DNA from: Planctomycetaceae bacterium
Lineage (GTDB): Bacteria > Planctomycetota > Planctomycetia > Planctomycetales > Planctomycetaceae
DNA: 33,217 bases
NCBI GenBank assembly: GCA_015485495.1
Contig: WFTL01000089.1
Location: 1-33,217 of the forward strand
Direction of reading: 5' to 3'
The notes beneath the pieces are model-generated. The model saw only the letters and a list, made by a program, of their open reading frames with translations, searched no databases and was not told where the DNA came from. A program made the translations under genes and the position numbers. Within the stretch, counting starts at the first letter, position 1. The number at the start of each line of letters is the position of its first letter. Positions 25,639-33,217 of the stretch are shown in pieces.

Positions 25639-27132
25639 ATGACGGAACTGCATCTGCCCTGGCTGGAGTGTTCGATCCTGATTCCGCTGGTCACAGCCGC
25701 CGGCGTCCGCCGCATCAGCGAACAGGATGCGGCCCGACGAATCAGCACGGCCGTCTGTCTGGTCACGCTGCTGTGTACGCTGGGTGCCTGGGCAGATTTC
25801 AGCACCCTGCATTCATCCGCTGCGTCCGATCCATGGGACGTTCTTTCTTTGCTGTTTCACCGGCCCATGCTGGTGGTCGACGCCCTCAGCGCTCCGCTCC
25901 TTCCGCTGGCAGGCCTGCTGTATCTGCTCACCGTGGCGACCACCAGCCGCACCAAGGTCAATCGCTTCTCATTCACCTGGACCCTCATTTCGGAAGCCGT
26001 CCTGCTGGCCACGCTGAGCTGCCGTGATCCGTGGATTCTGACGTTCCTGCTGAGTGCTGCCACAATTCCGCCATGGATGGAATTTCGGATGCGCAGCCGG
26101 CCGACCCGAATCTATGTGCTGCACATGGGCCTGTTTGTTGTGCTGCTTGTCACAGGCGTCTGGCTGACCTATGCCGATCCGTCCCCTGCCGGGCCGTCTG
26201 TCATCGGAACGGGCCTCATCGGAATGGCGGCCCTGCTGCGCAGCGGCGTCGTTCCTCTGCACTGCTGGATCACGGACCTGTTCGAAAATGTTTCGTTCGG
26301 CACGGCGCTGCTGTTTCTGACTCCGATGACCGGTGCGTACGCTGTGATCCGTCTGGTCCTTCCGGTCGCGCCGGACCGGATGCTCCAGACCATCGCCGTC
26401 CTGTCGCTGACCACGGCCGTGTATGCTGCCGGCATGGCACTGGTTCAGACTGAATCACGACGCTTTTTCTGTTATCTGTTTCTGAGCCATTCCTCACTGG
26501 TGCTCGCCGGCCTCCAGGTCGTCACCCCCATCGGACTGACCGGGGCTCTGTGCGTATGGCTGTCCGTGGGACTGTCCCTGCTCGGGTTTGGGCTGACACT
26601 TCGCAGCGTCGAGGCGCGCACGGGACGGCTTTCTCTGAACCGTTATCACGGACTGATTGAACACACGCCCGTCCTGGCAGCCCTGTTTCTTCTGACGGGG
26701 CTGTCGTCCATCGGATTCCCCGGAACCGTGGGGTTCGTCGGGACGGAACTGCTTGTCGAAGGCGCGGCCGGAGTTTCCGCAATGGTCGGTCTGGCACCTG
26801 TCGTGGCAGCCATGCTGAACGGAATCGCCGTTCTGCACGCGTGGTTTCGGGTCTTCACGGGAACCCGCCGCGAAACAACCGCGTCCATGGAATGCCGCGT
26901 CAGTGAGCGGCTCAGCGGAGTCGCTCTGATCGCACTGATCATCGCCGGCGGCCTGTTCCCGCAGCCGGGGGTGTCATCACGGTACCAGGCAGCCGTGGAG
27001 CTCATGAACAGCCGCCACGAATCGCCACAGACACCGTCCGCTCAGGTGTCCCTGCAGACGGCATCGTTCCAGACCGTGCCAGGGAAACCGCTTGGCCCGA
27101 CAGACCACAGCGGCCCCGCAATACGTCACTGA
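25639..27132 (+). CDS. Second complex-I-like (NuoM/NuoN-type) membrane subunit of the dab locus
   Basis: The 497-residue protein is a Proton_antipo_M-type membrane protein with about 13-14 hydrophobic segments. It is most like NuoM: RSGVVPLHCWITDLFENVSFG (201-221) aligns with the KVPLFPFHTWLPDAH block, and LLTGLSSIGFPGTVGFVGTELL is a well-kept late-helix block. Two key residues differ: the TM5 Glu of active subunits is replaced (LLSAATIPPW, 137-146) and the TM7 Lys is Arg (R201). It may therefore be a structural or modified channel subunit. Residues about 455-497 are a Gln/Ser/Thr-rich tail. No clear ribosome-binding site is seen before the ATG at 25639. Position right after dabB indicates a role in the same complex; this is inferred, as characterised DAB systems have only DabA and DabB. 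Confidence 0.78.
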   Translation: MTELHLPWLECSILIPLVTAAGVRRISEQDAARRISTAVCLVTLLCTLGAWADFSTLHSSAASDPWDVLSLLFHRPMLVVDALSAPLLPLAGLLYLLTVATTSRTKVNRFSFTWTLISEAVLLATLSCRDPWILTFLLSAATIPPWMEFRMRSRPTRIYVLHMGLFVVLLVTGVWLTYADPSPAGPSVIGTGLIGMAALLRSGVVPLHCWITDLFENVSFGTALLFLTPMTGAYAVIRLVLPVAPDRMLQTIAVLSLTTAVYAAGMALVQTESRRFFCYLFLSHSSLVLAGLQVVTPIGLTGALCVWLSVGLSLLGFGLTLRSVEARTGRLSLNRYHGLIEHTPVLAALFLLTGLSSIGFPGTVGFVGTELLVEGAAGVSAMVGLAPVVAAMLNGIAVLHAWFRVFTGTRRETTASMECRVSERLSGVALIALIIAGGLFPQPGVSSRYQAAVELMNSRHESPQTPSAQVSLQTASFQTVPGKPLGPTDHSGPAIRH

Positions 27133-27182
27133 TCTCCGGATGGTTTCATGAATCGTTTCCCTGCTCGCCGGCCGGAAGGGTG

Positions 27183-27223
27183 TTGCAGACCGCCTGCAGA
27201 AACCTGCAGGGGGCGTCCTGCAC
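27183..27223. promoter_or_regulatory. TGCA cluster, candidate enhancer-binding site for sulP
   Basis: TGCA cores start at 27184, 27195, 27205 and 27219 (spacing 11, 10, 14 bp), in contexts TTGCAG, CTGCAG, CTGCAG and CTGCAC. The cluster is about 118-156 bp upstream of the -24 element of the sulP sigma-54 promoter. It resembles the array upstream of dabA in core, spacing and distance. Confidence 0.5.
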
Positions 27224-27338
27224 TGCTGAGAAACCGCCGCCACCATTACCAGGAAAAACAGATGCAGTCCGGTAAAACCCGGGGCGTGGTGACCGATTCG
27301 CCGCTCCGACGACTCAATCGCTTCAGTCTGCAGATCCG

Positions 27339-27354
27339 TGGCACGCACGTTGCA
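27339..27354 (+). promoter_or_regulatory. Sigma-54 promoter upstream of the SulP gene
   Basis: TGGCACGCACGTTGCA matches the sigma-54 consensus, with GG at 27340-27341 and GC at 27352-27353 exactly 10 bases apart. Transcription would start near 27365, giving a leader of about 184 bases before the ATG at 27549. Confidence 0.8.
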
Positions 27355-27548
27355 AACTGAACGGGCACGTCGTCGCCGGAATTCCGTCACAGGACAGAGC
27401 CTCCGGCGAACTGCCAGGGACGTCATCGGGCAGCTTCAGGCTCCCGTTTCCAGCCTGTCCCGACCCACTGTTTTGCAGCCGGATTCGATCCGACCGGCTC
27501 CTCACCGCCCCGGTACGAAACTGAAAACAATCGATAAGGACAGCCCTG

Positions 27549-29579
27549 ATGAGTGAACCTGCTGCAGCCGATGCCGCCGCAATTGACCTCCAGGAAAAAC
27601 CGACGAACGGTCTGCGCGGACTGAAACACTGGATGTACGACCTGCGGTCCGGGTTCATGGTGGCCATGATTTCGCTGCCGTTTTCAATGGGGATCGCGAT
27701 CACATCGGGGGCCCCGCCGATCACGGGCGTGATCTCCGCCATCATCGCCGGATTTCTGCTGCCGTTCCTGGGCGGGTCCTATGTCACCATCAGCGGTCCG
27801 GCAGCCGGTCTGGCTCCGGCGCTGTTTTCCGGAATGATCGCTCTGGCCACGGCGGAAATCGGCAAGCAGGCGGCGGCAGGCAAAACGACTCAGGAACTGC
27901 TGGAAATCGGCTACCCTCTGGTTCTGGTCGCGATCTGCATCGCCGGGGTCGCCCAGGTGATCCTTGCCCGTCTCAAAGTCGCCCGTCTGTCGGCCATTTT
28001 TCCGGCAGCGGCGATCGAAGGGATGCTGGCGGCCATCGGCCTGATCATCATGGTCAAGCAGCTCCCGCTGCTTTTCGGAGTCGACTTCGAAGAGCACGAA
28101 TTCTGGGGCATGATCTTCGAAGCTCCCCACCACGTCGGACATATCTACACGCCCGCCATGGTGACCGGCGTGGGATGCATCGTGGCACTGTTCGTTCTGA
28201 ATTCGCTGCCCTTCCGTTTTCTGAAAGTCATGCCGCCGCCCGTGTGGGTCTTCATCTTCGGCAGCATCATCTCTCAGGCCGTTTTTCACATTCCGAACGG
28301 ACAGTTCACTCCGGAACAGCGGGAAGCCCACGAACTGATGAAACGACAGCTCGCACCGGAACAGCGGGCGACACTCATCAAACTCGATGAGGAACTGGAA
28401 GCCGATCTGGAACGAACCGACCTGACGCCCGATGAGCGGCAGGCGATCGCTGAGCTCCACGAAAAGATTGAGCAGGATCTCCGAAACGGCGAATTCACGC
28501 CCGAACAGGAAGAAGCCATCGCCCGACTGCAGCGGGAACTGACCCCTGAACAGATCAAAGCCTACGAAGAACTCCCCCATCTGGGATACTGCATCTACAT
28601 TCCGGAAGATCCGCTGGGAGGCATCCACGTGCCGCACTTCGACCGGATCATCAACTACCCGCATACCTGGCCGGTTCTGTTCTACGTGGTGTTCGTGCTG
28701 CTGCTCATCGACGCGACGGAATCACTGGCAACCATTGTGGCCGTCGACAAGCTCGACCCGTTCAAACGACGGTCGGATCCGGACAAAACGCTTCAGGCCA
28801 TGGGCTGCTGCAACCTGGCATCCAGTGTCGTCGGCGGACTGACCATCATTCCAGGAATCGTCAAAAGCACGGCCAACATCATTGGCGGCGGACGGACTCT
28901 GTGGGCCAACTTCTTCAACGCGATCATGCTGCTCATGTTCATGTTCGTGGCCCGCGACTGGATCAATCACGTTCCGCTTGCCGTTCTGGCCGCCATTCTG
29001 ATCTTCATCGGCTGGAAACTGTGCGGACCGAAAGTCTGGAAGCACACGGCCGCCATCGGCATCGAACAGCTCGGAGTCTTCGTGATCACGCTGATCGTCA
29101 CTGTTTCCACCGATCTTCTGATCGGGATCGGTGTGGGTGTCCTGGTCAAACTGCTGATGGACGTGTCTCTGATCGGACTGGCCAATCGACTGAGCGGCCG
29201 GGTGCGGCATCTGACCATCTGGCAGCGAATCCGGGAAATCTTCTACAACCCGGTCACTCGCAAAGAATCGACGAACGGCACGTATCACGTCTATTTCGAA
29301 CGTCCCCTGCACTGCTTCAATCTGCTGCATGTGATTCGTGAGCTGCAGAATGTCCCCGAAGGAACGGAAACGCTGTGCCTGCACTTCACACCTCTGGCCA
29401 ACGTGATCGACCACACCGCCGCCGAAACCGTGCTGCACTATCTGGAAGACTACAAACTGAACGGAGTGCGGGTGGAAATGGAAGGCTGGGAGAATTTCAC
29501 TCCCCTGTCGGAACACGAATCGGCCATCCGCATCGCGCTGGCAGACAGCGGCCGCAACGGCTCACCGGGCGTCGTCTGA
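27549..29579 (+). CDS. SulP/SLC26-family anion transporter with internal TPEQ-repeat insert
   Basis: This 676-residue protein has a SulP membrane domain: LKHWMYDLRSGFMVAMISLPFS at the start, GSYVTISGPAAGLAPALFSG (76-95), AAIEGMLAAIGL (154-165), DATESLATIVAVDKLDPFKR (388-407) and GGLTIIPGIVKSTANIIGGG (429-448). A STAS-like domain follows (about 575-662). SulP members carry sulfate, bicarbonate or other anions; bicarbonate (BicA-type) is favoured by the dab context only. Residues about 250-345, in a loop between membrane segments, form a charged helical insert with five (F/L)xP(E/D)(Q/E) motifs at 253, 268, 292, 316 and 331. Ordinary SulP proteins of about 550-600 residues lack it. AATCGATAAGGAC before the ATG supplies AAGGA. 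It has its own sigma-54 promoter and converges on pnp. Confidence 0.9.
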   Translation: MSEPAAADAAAIDLQEKPTNGLRGLKHWMYDLRSGFMVAMISLPFSMGIAITSGAPPITGVISAIIAGFLLPFLGGSYVTISGPAAGLAPALFSGMIALATAEIGKQAAAGKTTQELLEIGYPLVLVAICIAGVAQVILARLKVARLSAIFPAAAIEGMLAAIGLIIMVKQLPLLFGVDFEEHEFWGMIFEAPHHVGHIYTPAMVTGVGCIVALFVLNSLPFRFLKVMPPPVWVFIFGSIISQAVFHIPNGQFTPEQREAHELMKRQLAPEQRATLIKLDEELEADLERTDLTPDERQAIAELHEKIEQDLRNGEFTPEQEEAIARLQRELTPEQIKAYEELPHLGYCIYIPEDPLGGIHVPHFDRIINYPHTWPVLFYVVFVLLLIDATESLATIVAVDKLDPFKRRSDPDKTLQAMGCCNLASSVVGGLTIIPGIVKSTANIIGGGRTLWANFFNAIMLLMFMFVARDWINHVPLAVLAAILIFIGWKLCGPKVWKHTAAIGIEQLGVFVITLIVTVSTDLLIGIGVGVLVKLLMDVSLIGLANRLSGRVRHLTIWQRIREIFYNPVTRKESTNGTYHVYFERPLHCFNLLHVIRELQNVPEGTETLCLHFTPLANVIDHTAAETVLHYLEDYKLNGVRVEMEGWENFTPLSEHESAIRIALADSGRNGSPGVV

Positions 29580-29617
29580 TCATCGTGTCGGCCCCCGGGC
29601 ACGCCATCCGGACCGAA

Positions 29618-30535
29618 TCATTCCGAAGATCGCGATTGTGCTGCTGAGTCGTTCACCAGCAGAGTCACGAGATTCTGCAGCCACGCGGTGAACGGCCCGG
29701 ACACGGCCGCGGCCGTCTGCGTGACATCGGTGTGCCGGACCGGTCCGGCACACCGTCCGGCCGCGGCGTTGGTCAGACAGGAAATCCCCACAACATCCAT
29801 TCCCAGACGGTGTCCCAGCACCGCTTCCGGAACGGTGCTCATGCCGACCGCATCCGCTCCCAGGCGTTCCAGCATCCGCACTTCCGCCGGCGTTTCGTAA
29901 TTCGGACCGCTCATCATCGCATAACAGCCCCGCTGGATGGGCAGGGGCGTCCGAATCGACGCAGCCGCCACCAGAAGCCGTTCATTCCAAACAGGCCCCG
30001 TTCCTCCGAATCGGCAGCGCTCCGTTTCCACGTTCAGCGGCGACAGGTCGACCAGCGTGATGTGATCGTCGATGAGCATGAATGATCCCGGCTGCATCGA
30101 CTCCGCGATGGCTCCGGCCGCATTCGTGAGAATCAGTTGCCGCACCCCCAGTGCGTGCAGCAGCCGGATGGAAAAGGTCACTTCCTGCAGCGACCTGCCT
30201 TCGTAGCCGTGGCAGCGTCCCTGCATCCAGATGCAGTCCGGACCGCTGGTTGTTCCGGCAATCAGCCGTCCGGCATGATCGGGCACTCCGGGAACCGGCA
30301 TTCCCGGAATATCCCGATAATCCACGGCACACGCCCCCCGTGCCAGCGCCTGTTCCGCCGCTTCCTGCAGCCCCGATCCCAGAACCACGCCGACACGGCA
30401 GTCCGGCGTCCTCCCGTGGAAAGCCCATCGCCCGCGAACGGCCGCCGCAGCCTGCTCGGCCGCGGCCGACTGCCCGGCTGTCAGCCGGCCGCCGCCCACC
30501 CCATCCGACGCTGTGCGCAGGGAAACATGAAACAT
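29618..30535 (-). CDS. Purine nucleoside phosphorylase (trimeric, PNP-I class)
   Basis: The enzyme splits purine nucleosides with phosphate to base plus ribose-1-phosphate. The 305-residue protein has the trimeric-class motifs: GVVLGSGLQ (49-57, phosphate-binding S54), WMQGRCHGYEG (103-113, H109), ILTNAAGAI, then MMSGPNYETPAEVRMLERLG (207-226, base-contacting E214), VGMSTVPEAVLGHRLGM and ISCLTNAAAG (251-260, N256). The ATG at 30535 was chosen because GGAG lies about 10 bases upstream and 30-odd residues then lead into the conserved region; the frame is open further back without similarity. It may also act as MTA phosphorylase, but the base-site residues favour guanosine/inosine. The gene is divergent from recG. 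Confidence 0.92.
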   Translation of the reverse strand: MFHVSLRTASDGVGGGRLTAGQSAAAEQAAAAVRGRWAFHGRTPDCRVGVVLGSGLQEAAEQALARGACAVDYRDIPGMPVPGVPDHAGRLIAGTTSGPDCIWMQGRCHGYEGRSLQEVTFSIRLLHALGVRQLILTNAAGAIAESMQPGSFMLIDDHITLVDLSPLNVETERCRFGGTGPVWNERLLVAAASIRTPLPIQRGCYAMMSGPNYETPAEVRMLERLGADAVGMSTVPEAVLGHRLGMDVVGISCLTNAAAGRCAGPVRHTDVTQTAAAVSGPFTAWLQNLVTLLVNDSAAQSRSSE

Positions 30536-30876
30536 TCGCAGTCGCTCCGCCGGCAGCCGAAAACAGGCGCCGCATAGTCTGCTGCCGTCCCCGTCCGCTG
30601 CCGTCTGTTCCAGGCCAGGCAATCTACTGAACGGAACGTCTTCCTTCCATCCCCGCTGTGCGGAATGCTCCGCCGCGAAATCTCAGACGTCCGCCTGCTG
30701 CCGCATCCTGTTCACGATCGCTGGTTGCCGCCTGGACGGACGACTGCCATACTTCGCCCGCGTCGGCGGACCCACAGCCGCCGGCTGTCGTTCCACCGGT
30801 GAACCGGAGTGTTCTCCAGACCGCCGTTGTCTCCGGTGGATCCCGTGTCTGTTTCCTGAACCTGCTGTTCTGCCGT
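30536..30876. other. Divergent gap between pnp and recG
   Basis: This stretch of 341 bases should hold promoters for both genes. The recG frame is open back to 30658, but the translated extension is Pro/Ser/Arg-rich and not RecG-like. No promoter or repeat was recognised. Confidence 0.4.
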
Positions 30877-32979
30877 ATGTCCGGTCAGCCGGAATCTTCT
30901 GCCGCCGCCTCACCGCTGGATACACCGGTGCAGTTCGTCCCGGGAGTCGGTCCCGGACGCGCCCGGCTGCTGGCGCGGCTGAACATCAGAACCGTCGCCG
31001 ATCTGCTGTATCACGTTCCGCATTCATGCAGCGACTTCAGCCGCATCCGGCCGGTGCCCCGGCTGGTGGAGGATGCCGAACAGTCCGTTGTGGGCCGCGT
31101 GGTCGAACGGGATTCGCGGCGGCTGTCTCGCGGACGGTCGCTGGTTGCCGTTCTTCTGGACTGCGACGGGCATTTTGTTCGATCGACCTGGTTCAACCAG
31201 CCGTGGATGTTCGGCCGGTTTCGCGAGGGAGACCGGGTTCTGTTCAGCGGCGTCCCCCGCCGGCGTGACGGCCGCTGGGAATTCAGCAGTCCCACGGTGC
31301 ACTGGATCACGGATGAGGACGACCCGGAAACGGCCGCCGGAGTGCTGCCGAAGTATGCGCTCACAGAGGGCATTTCGATGTCTCAGATGAGACGCATGAC
31401 GCGGTCGGCGGTCGAACAGTTCGCGGAGTATGTCGTCGATCCCCTGCCCGAGGATTTTCGTACTCACCATCGTCTGCCCGAACTGTCCGAAGCGCTGTGC
31501 ATGCTGCATCGGCCGGACAGCGTCGATGCTTTTCGCAGAGCCCGCCATCGGCTGATTCTCGATGACCTGCTGGAATTTCAGCTCGCGCTGGGACTGCGGC
31601 GGCGGCAGTGGAGCCGGGAATCGCGGAGCCGACCGATCCCTGTGTCCAGGCTGGTGGATTCCCGAATCCGCCGGCTGTTCGATTTCCGTTTCACCGACGG
31701 CCAGAATGCGGCCATCGAAACGATCGTGGCGGACATCGCCCGGCCGGTGGCCATGCATCGCCTGCTGCAGGCCGATGTGGGTGCCGGCAAAACGGCGGTG
31801 GCCGTGTACGCCATGCTGGCCGCCGTCGCTGCCGGCTGCCAGACAGTCCTCATGGCCCCCACAGAAGTTCTGGCCAGCCAGCACTGGGAAACACTGGATG
31901 CGCTGCTGCGTAACAGCCGGGTGCGCCGCGGCCTGCTTGTCGGCGGGCTGCCGGCTGCCCGCCGTCGGCAGCTTCTTCACGAAATCGCTTCCGGTGAATG
32001 CCAGCTCATCGTTGGCACGCAGGCTGTCATTCAGGATGCCGTCGAGTTCCGGCACCTGGCTCTGGCGGTCATCGACGAACAGCATCGTTTCGGCGTGCGG
32101 CAGAGAGCCCGGTTCGGCCGCAGCGGCCGGATCGCGCCGCACGTCCTGGTGATGACGGCCACTCCCATTCCCCGCAGCCTGTGTCTGACCCGATTCGGCG
32201 ACCTGGATGTGTCCGTCATTCGTGACGTGCCGCCCGGTCGTCAGCGGGTCATCACGTCGCTTGTTTCCGATGCCGCTCAGCGCAGTCAGGCCTGGACATT
32301 CCTTCGCCGTCACATCGCCAAAGGACGCCAGGCCTACGTGGTGTGCCCACGGGTGGAAGGCCAGGACAGCGACGATGACGCCGCTGCGGAAACCCTGTTT
32401 CAGCAGCTGGCATCCGGAGAACTGCAGGGGCTGCGTCTCGGACTGCTGCACGGGCGGATGGATCGGCAGCAGCGTCACGAAGTGATGAGTCGGTTTCATG
32501 ATCACGATCTGGACGTCCTGGTCAGCACCACGGTGATCGAAGTGGGTATCAACGTTCCCAACGCCACACTGATGGTCGTGCAGCAGGCCGAACGGTTCGG
32601 TCTGGCCCAGCTCCATCAGCTCCGGGGCCGGATCTGTCGAGGCCGTTTTCAGGGCTATTGTTTTCTGTTTTCCGAATCGGATTCTTCGGAAGCGGCCGCC
32701 CGCCTGCAGGCTCTGGTGGAATCTGCTGACGGTTTCGAACTGGCGGAAAAAGATGCGGCCCTGCGGGGGCCCGGCGATGTTCTGGGAACACGTCAGAGCG
32801 GGGCGCTGCCGCTGCGCTGCGCCCACCCTGTGCGCGATCTGGCCATCCTGACCTCGGCCCGAAAAATGGCATTCGACCTGATCCGCACGGGTGAATTCGA
32901 CCGGCCGCCCTGCGCAGCACTCAAAGCCGCCGTTCTGGATCGTTTCGCCGATGTGCTCGATCTGCCGCGAACCGGATAA
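30877..32979 (+). CDS. recG: ATP-dependent DNA helicase RecG
   Basis: RecG remodels stalled replication forks and Holliday junctions. From the ATG at 30877 the product is 700 residues, normal for the family. The N-terminal wedge/OB region starts with VQFVPGVGPGRARLLARLNI and TVADLLYHVPH. Helicase motifs follow: Walker A ADVGAGKT (299-306), APTEVLASQH, DEQH box (400-403, VIDEQHRFGVRQR), TATPIPRSL, then STTVIEVGINVPNA and motif VI QLRGRICRG (581-589), where most bacteria have QLRGRVGRG. The C-terminal block DVLGTRQSGALPL is kept. No ribosome-binding site is obvious. The gene ends 11 bases before the IS-end remnant at 32991. Confidence 0.95.
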   Translation: MSGQPESSAAASPLDTPVQFVPGVGPGRARLLARLNIRTVADLLYHVPHSCSDFSRIRPVPRLVEDAEQSVVGRVVERDSRRLSRGRSLVAVLLDCDGHFVRSTWFNQPWMFGRFREGDRVLFSGVPRRRDGRWEFSSPTVHWITDEDDPETAAGVLPKYALTEGISMSQMRRMTRSAVEQFAEYVVDPLPEDFRTHHRLPELSEALCMLHRPDSVDAFRRARHRLILDDLLEFQLALGLRRRQWSRESRSRPIPVSRLVDSRIRRLFDFRFTDGQNAAIETIVADIARPVAMHRLLQADVGAGKTAVAVYAMLAAVAAGCQTVLMAPTEVLASQHWETLDALLRNSRVRRGLLVGGLPAARRRQLLHEIASGECQLIVGTQAVIQDAVEFRHLALAVIDEQHRFGVRQRARFGRSGRIAPHVLVMTATPIPRSLCLTRFGDLDVSVIRDVPPGRQRVITSLVSDAAQRSQAWTFLRRHIAKGRQAYVVCPRVEGQDSDDDAAAETLFQQLASGELQGLRLGLLHGRMDRQQRHEVMSRFHDHDLDVLVSTTVIEVGINVPNATLMVVQQAERFGLAQLHQLRGRICRGRFQGYCFLFSESDSSEAAARLQALVESADGFELAEKDAALRGPGDVLGTRQSGALPLRCAHPVRDLAILTSARKMAFDLIRTGEFDRPPCAALKAAVLDRFADVLDLPRTG

Positions 32980-32990
32980 CCGGATTGGCG

Positions 32991-33062
32991 TGCTCCCCAA
33001 AAACTGGTCCAGGTGGTATGAGAGTCTCAAGAGCCCAATCGGGCAAGGAGACTGTCATGAAG
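32991..33062 (+). mobile_element. Decayed 5' end of the same IS3-family element
   Basis: The first 70 bases match the IS end at 146-77 (read on the minus strand) with only two differences, beginning at the same TGCTCCCC and ending just after the transposase ATG (33057). After ATGAA the sequence diverges completely: the next codons read KYAHGELQAR instead of KRKRHTPEQ, and the frame stops after 30 codons. It is therefore a solo end without transposase. The two IS ends in the window are in inverted orientation, both pointing outward. Confidence 0.8.
33018..33058 (+). promoter_or_regulatory. Conserved leader hairpin in the IS-end remnant
   Basis: The arms ATGAGAGTCTC (33018-33028) and GAGACTGTCAT (33048-33058) are unchanged from the copy at 79-119. 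The only two base differences between copies fall at positions 33029 and 33032, in the unpaired bulge between the outer and inner stems. Confidence 0.5.
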
Positions 33063-33217
33063 TATGCGCACGGCGAACTGCAGGCAAGAGCCGAAACACA
33101 TGTGTCAGCGGCGGCTTCGTCGAGCATCGAGACTGGTCCCGTCCGATGAAAAGGGGACTCTCACGGAGGCTCAGAGCCACAGAGGTCCGGCGTCCGACAC
33201 GCCGGATCAGATGGCCA
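33063..33217. other. Unassigned DNA beyond the IS remnant
   Basis: No gene is supported. A short repetitive string, CACGGAGGCTCAGAGCCACAG (near 33172), resembles a dispersed repeat I associate with planctomycete intergenic DNA, but this is recollection only. Confidence 0.3.

Larger units (their letters stand above)
27133..27548. promoter_or_regulatory. Control region upstream of the SulP gene
   Basis: No gene is supported in this 416-base gap. It holds a TGCA cluster at 27184-27223 and a sigma-54 promoter at 27339-27354, listed separately, showing that sulP has its own promoter rather than depending only on read-through from the dab genes. Confidence 0.6.

Noticed and set aside
30658-30876. 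In-frame upstream extension of recG (73 codons)
   Set aside because: It is not RecG-like; starting at 30877 gives the usual 700 residues.
1-33062. The inverted IS ends as borders of a 33-kb composite transposon
   Set aside because: The interior carries housekeeping genes (infA, lepA, rph, recG), and the right copy is a decayed solo end without transposase.

Overview
The window looks like a GC-rich chromosome segment from a planctomycete (phylum Planctomycetota). This is inferred from gene content: a caspase/FGE-type fusion relic, a four-helix-bundle gene in ATTTGAG-type repeats, an ECF sigma factor with an unusual tail, divergent Nramp and POT transporters, and a DUF2309 (DabA) locus with two complex-I-like subunits. 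The genus cannot be named from sequence alone. No rRNA, tRNA or CRISPR array was seen.

Layout. 1-146 is the 5' end of an IS3-family element on the minus strand; it has cut off the front of a caspase-like/FGE-like gene (147-1200). A GTG-started four-helix-bundle gene (1578-2138) lies between two heptamer repeat tracts. A long minus-strand run then reads infA, rnhA, ECF sigma factor, HAD phosphatase, rph, POT transporter and a CopD-like membrane protein (8680 down to 2624). Next come an HD phosphohydrolase (+), a divergent Nramp-family transporter (-) and lepA (+). A minus-strand block follows: a CsoSCA-like carbonic anhydrase homologue, a two-TM NtrB-like kinase, an NtrC-type sigma-54 activator, and a PtsN-like IIA protein. 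On the plus strand follow dabA, dabB, a second complex-I-like (NuoM-type) subunit and a SulP transporter with an odd repeat insert. pnp (-), recG (+) and a second, decayed IS end (32991-33062) close the window.

The main point of interest is 15.1-29.6 kb. It reads as an inorganic-carbon handling island: a carbonic-anhydrase-like protein, the DabA/DabB CO2-hydrating energy-coupled complex with an extra membrane subunit, and a SulP (possibly bicarbonate) transporter. Two textbook sigma-54 promoters (TGGCACG-N4-TTGCT/A) sit upstream of dabA (20488) and sulP (27339). Each is preceded, about 115-170 bp upstream, by TGCA cores largely spaced about 10-11 bp apart, which resemble binding sites for an enhancer-binding protein. 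The NtrB/NtrC pair encoded a few kb away is the obvious candidate regulator. The sequence motifs are directly visible; the regulatory link and the carbon function are inferences from family knowledge and context.
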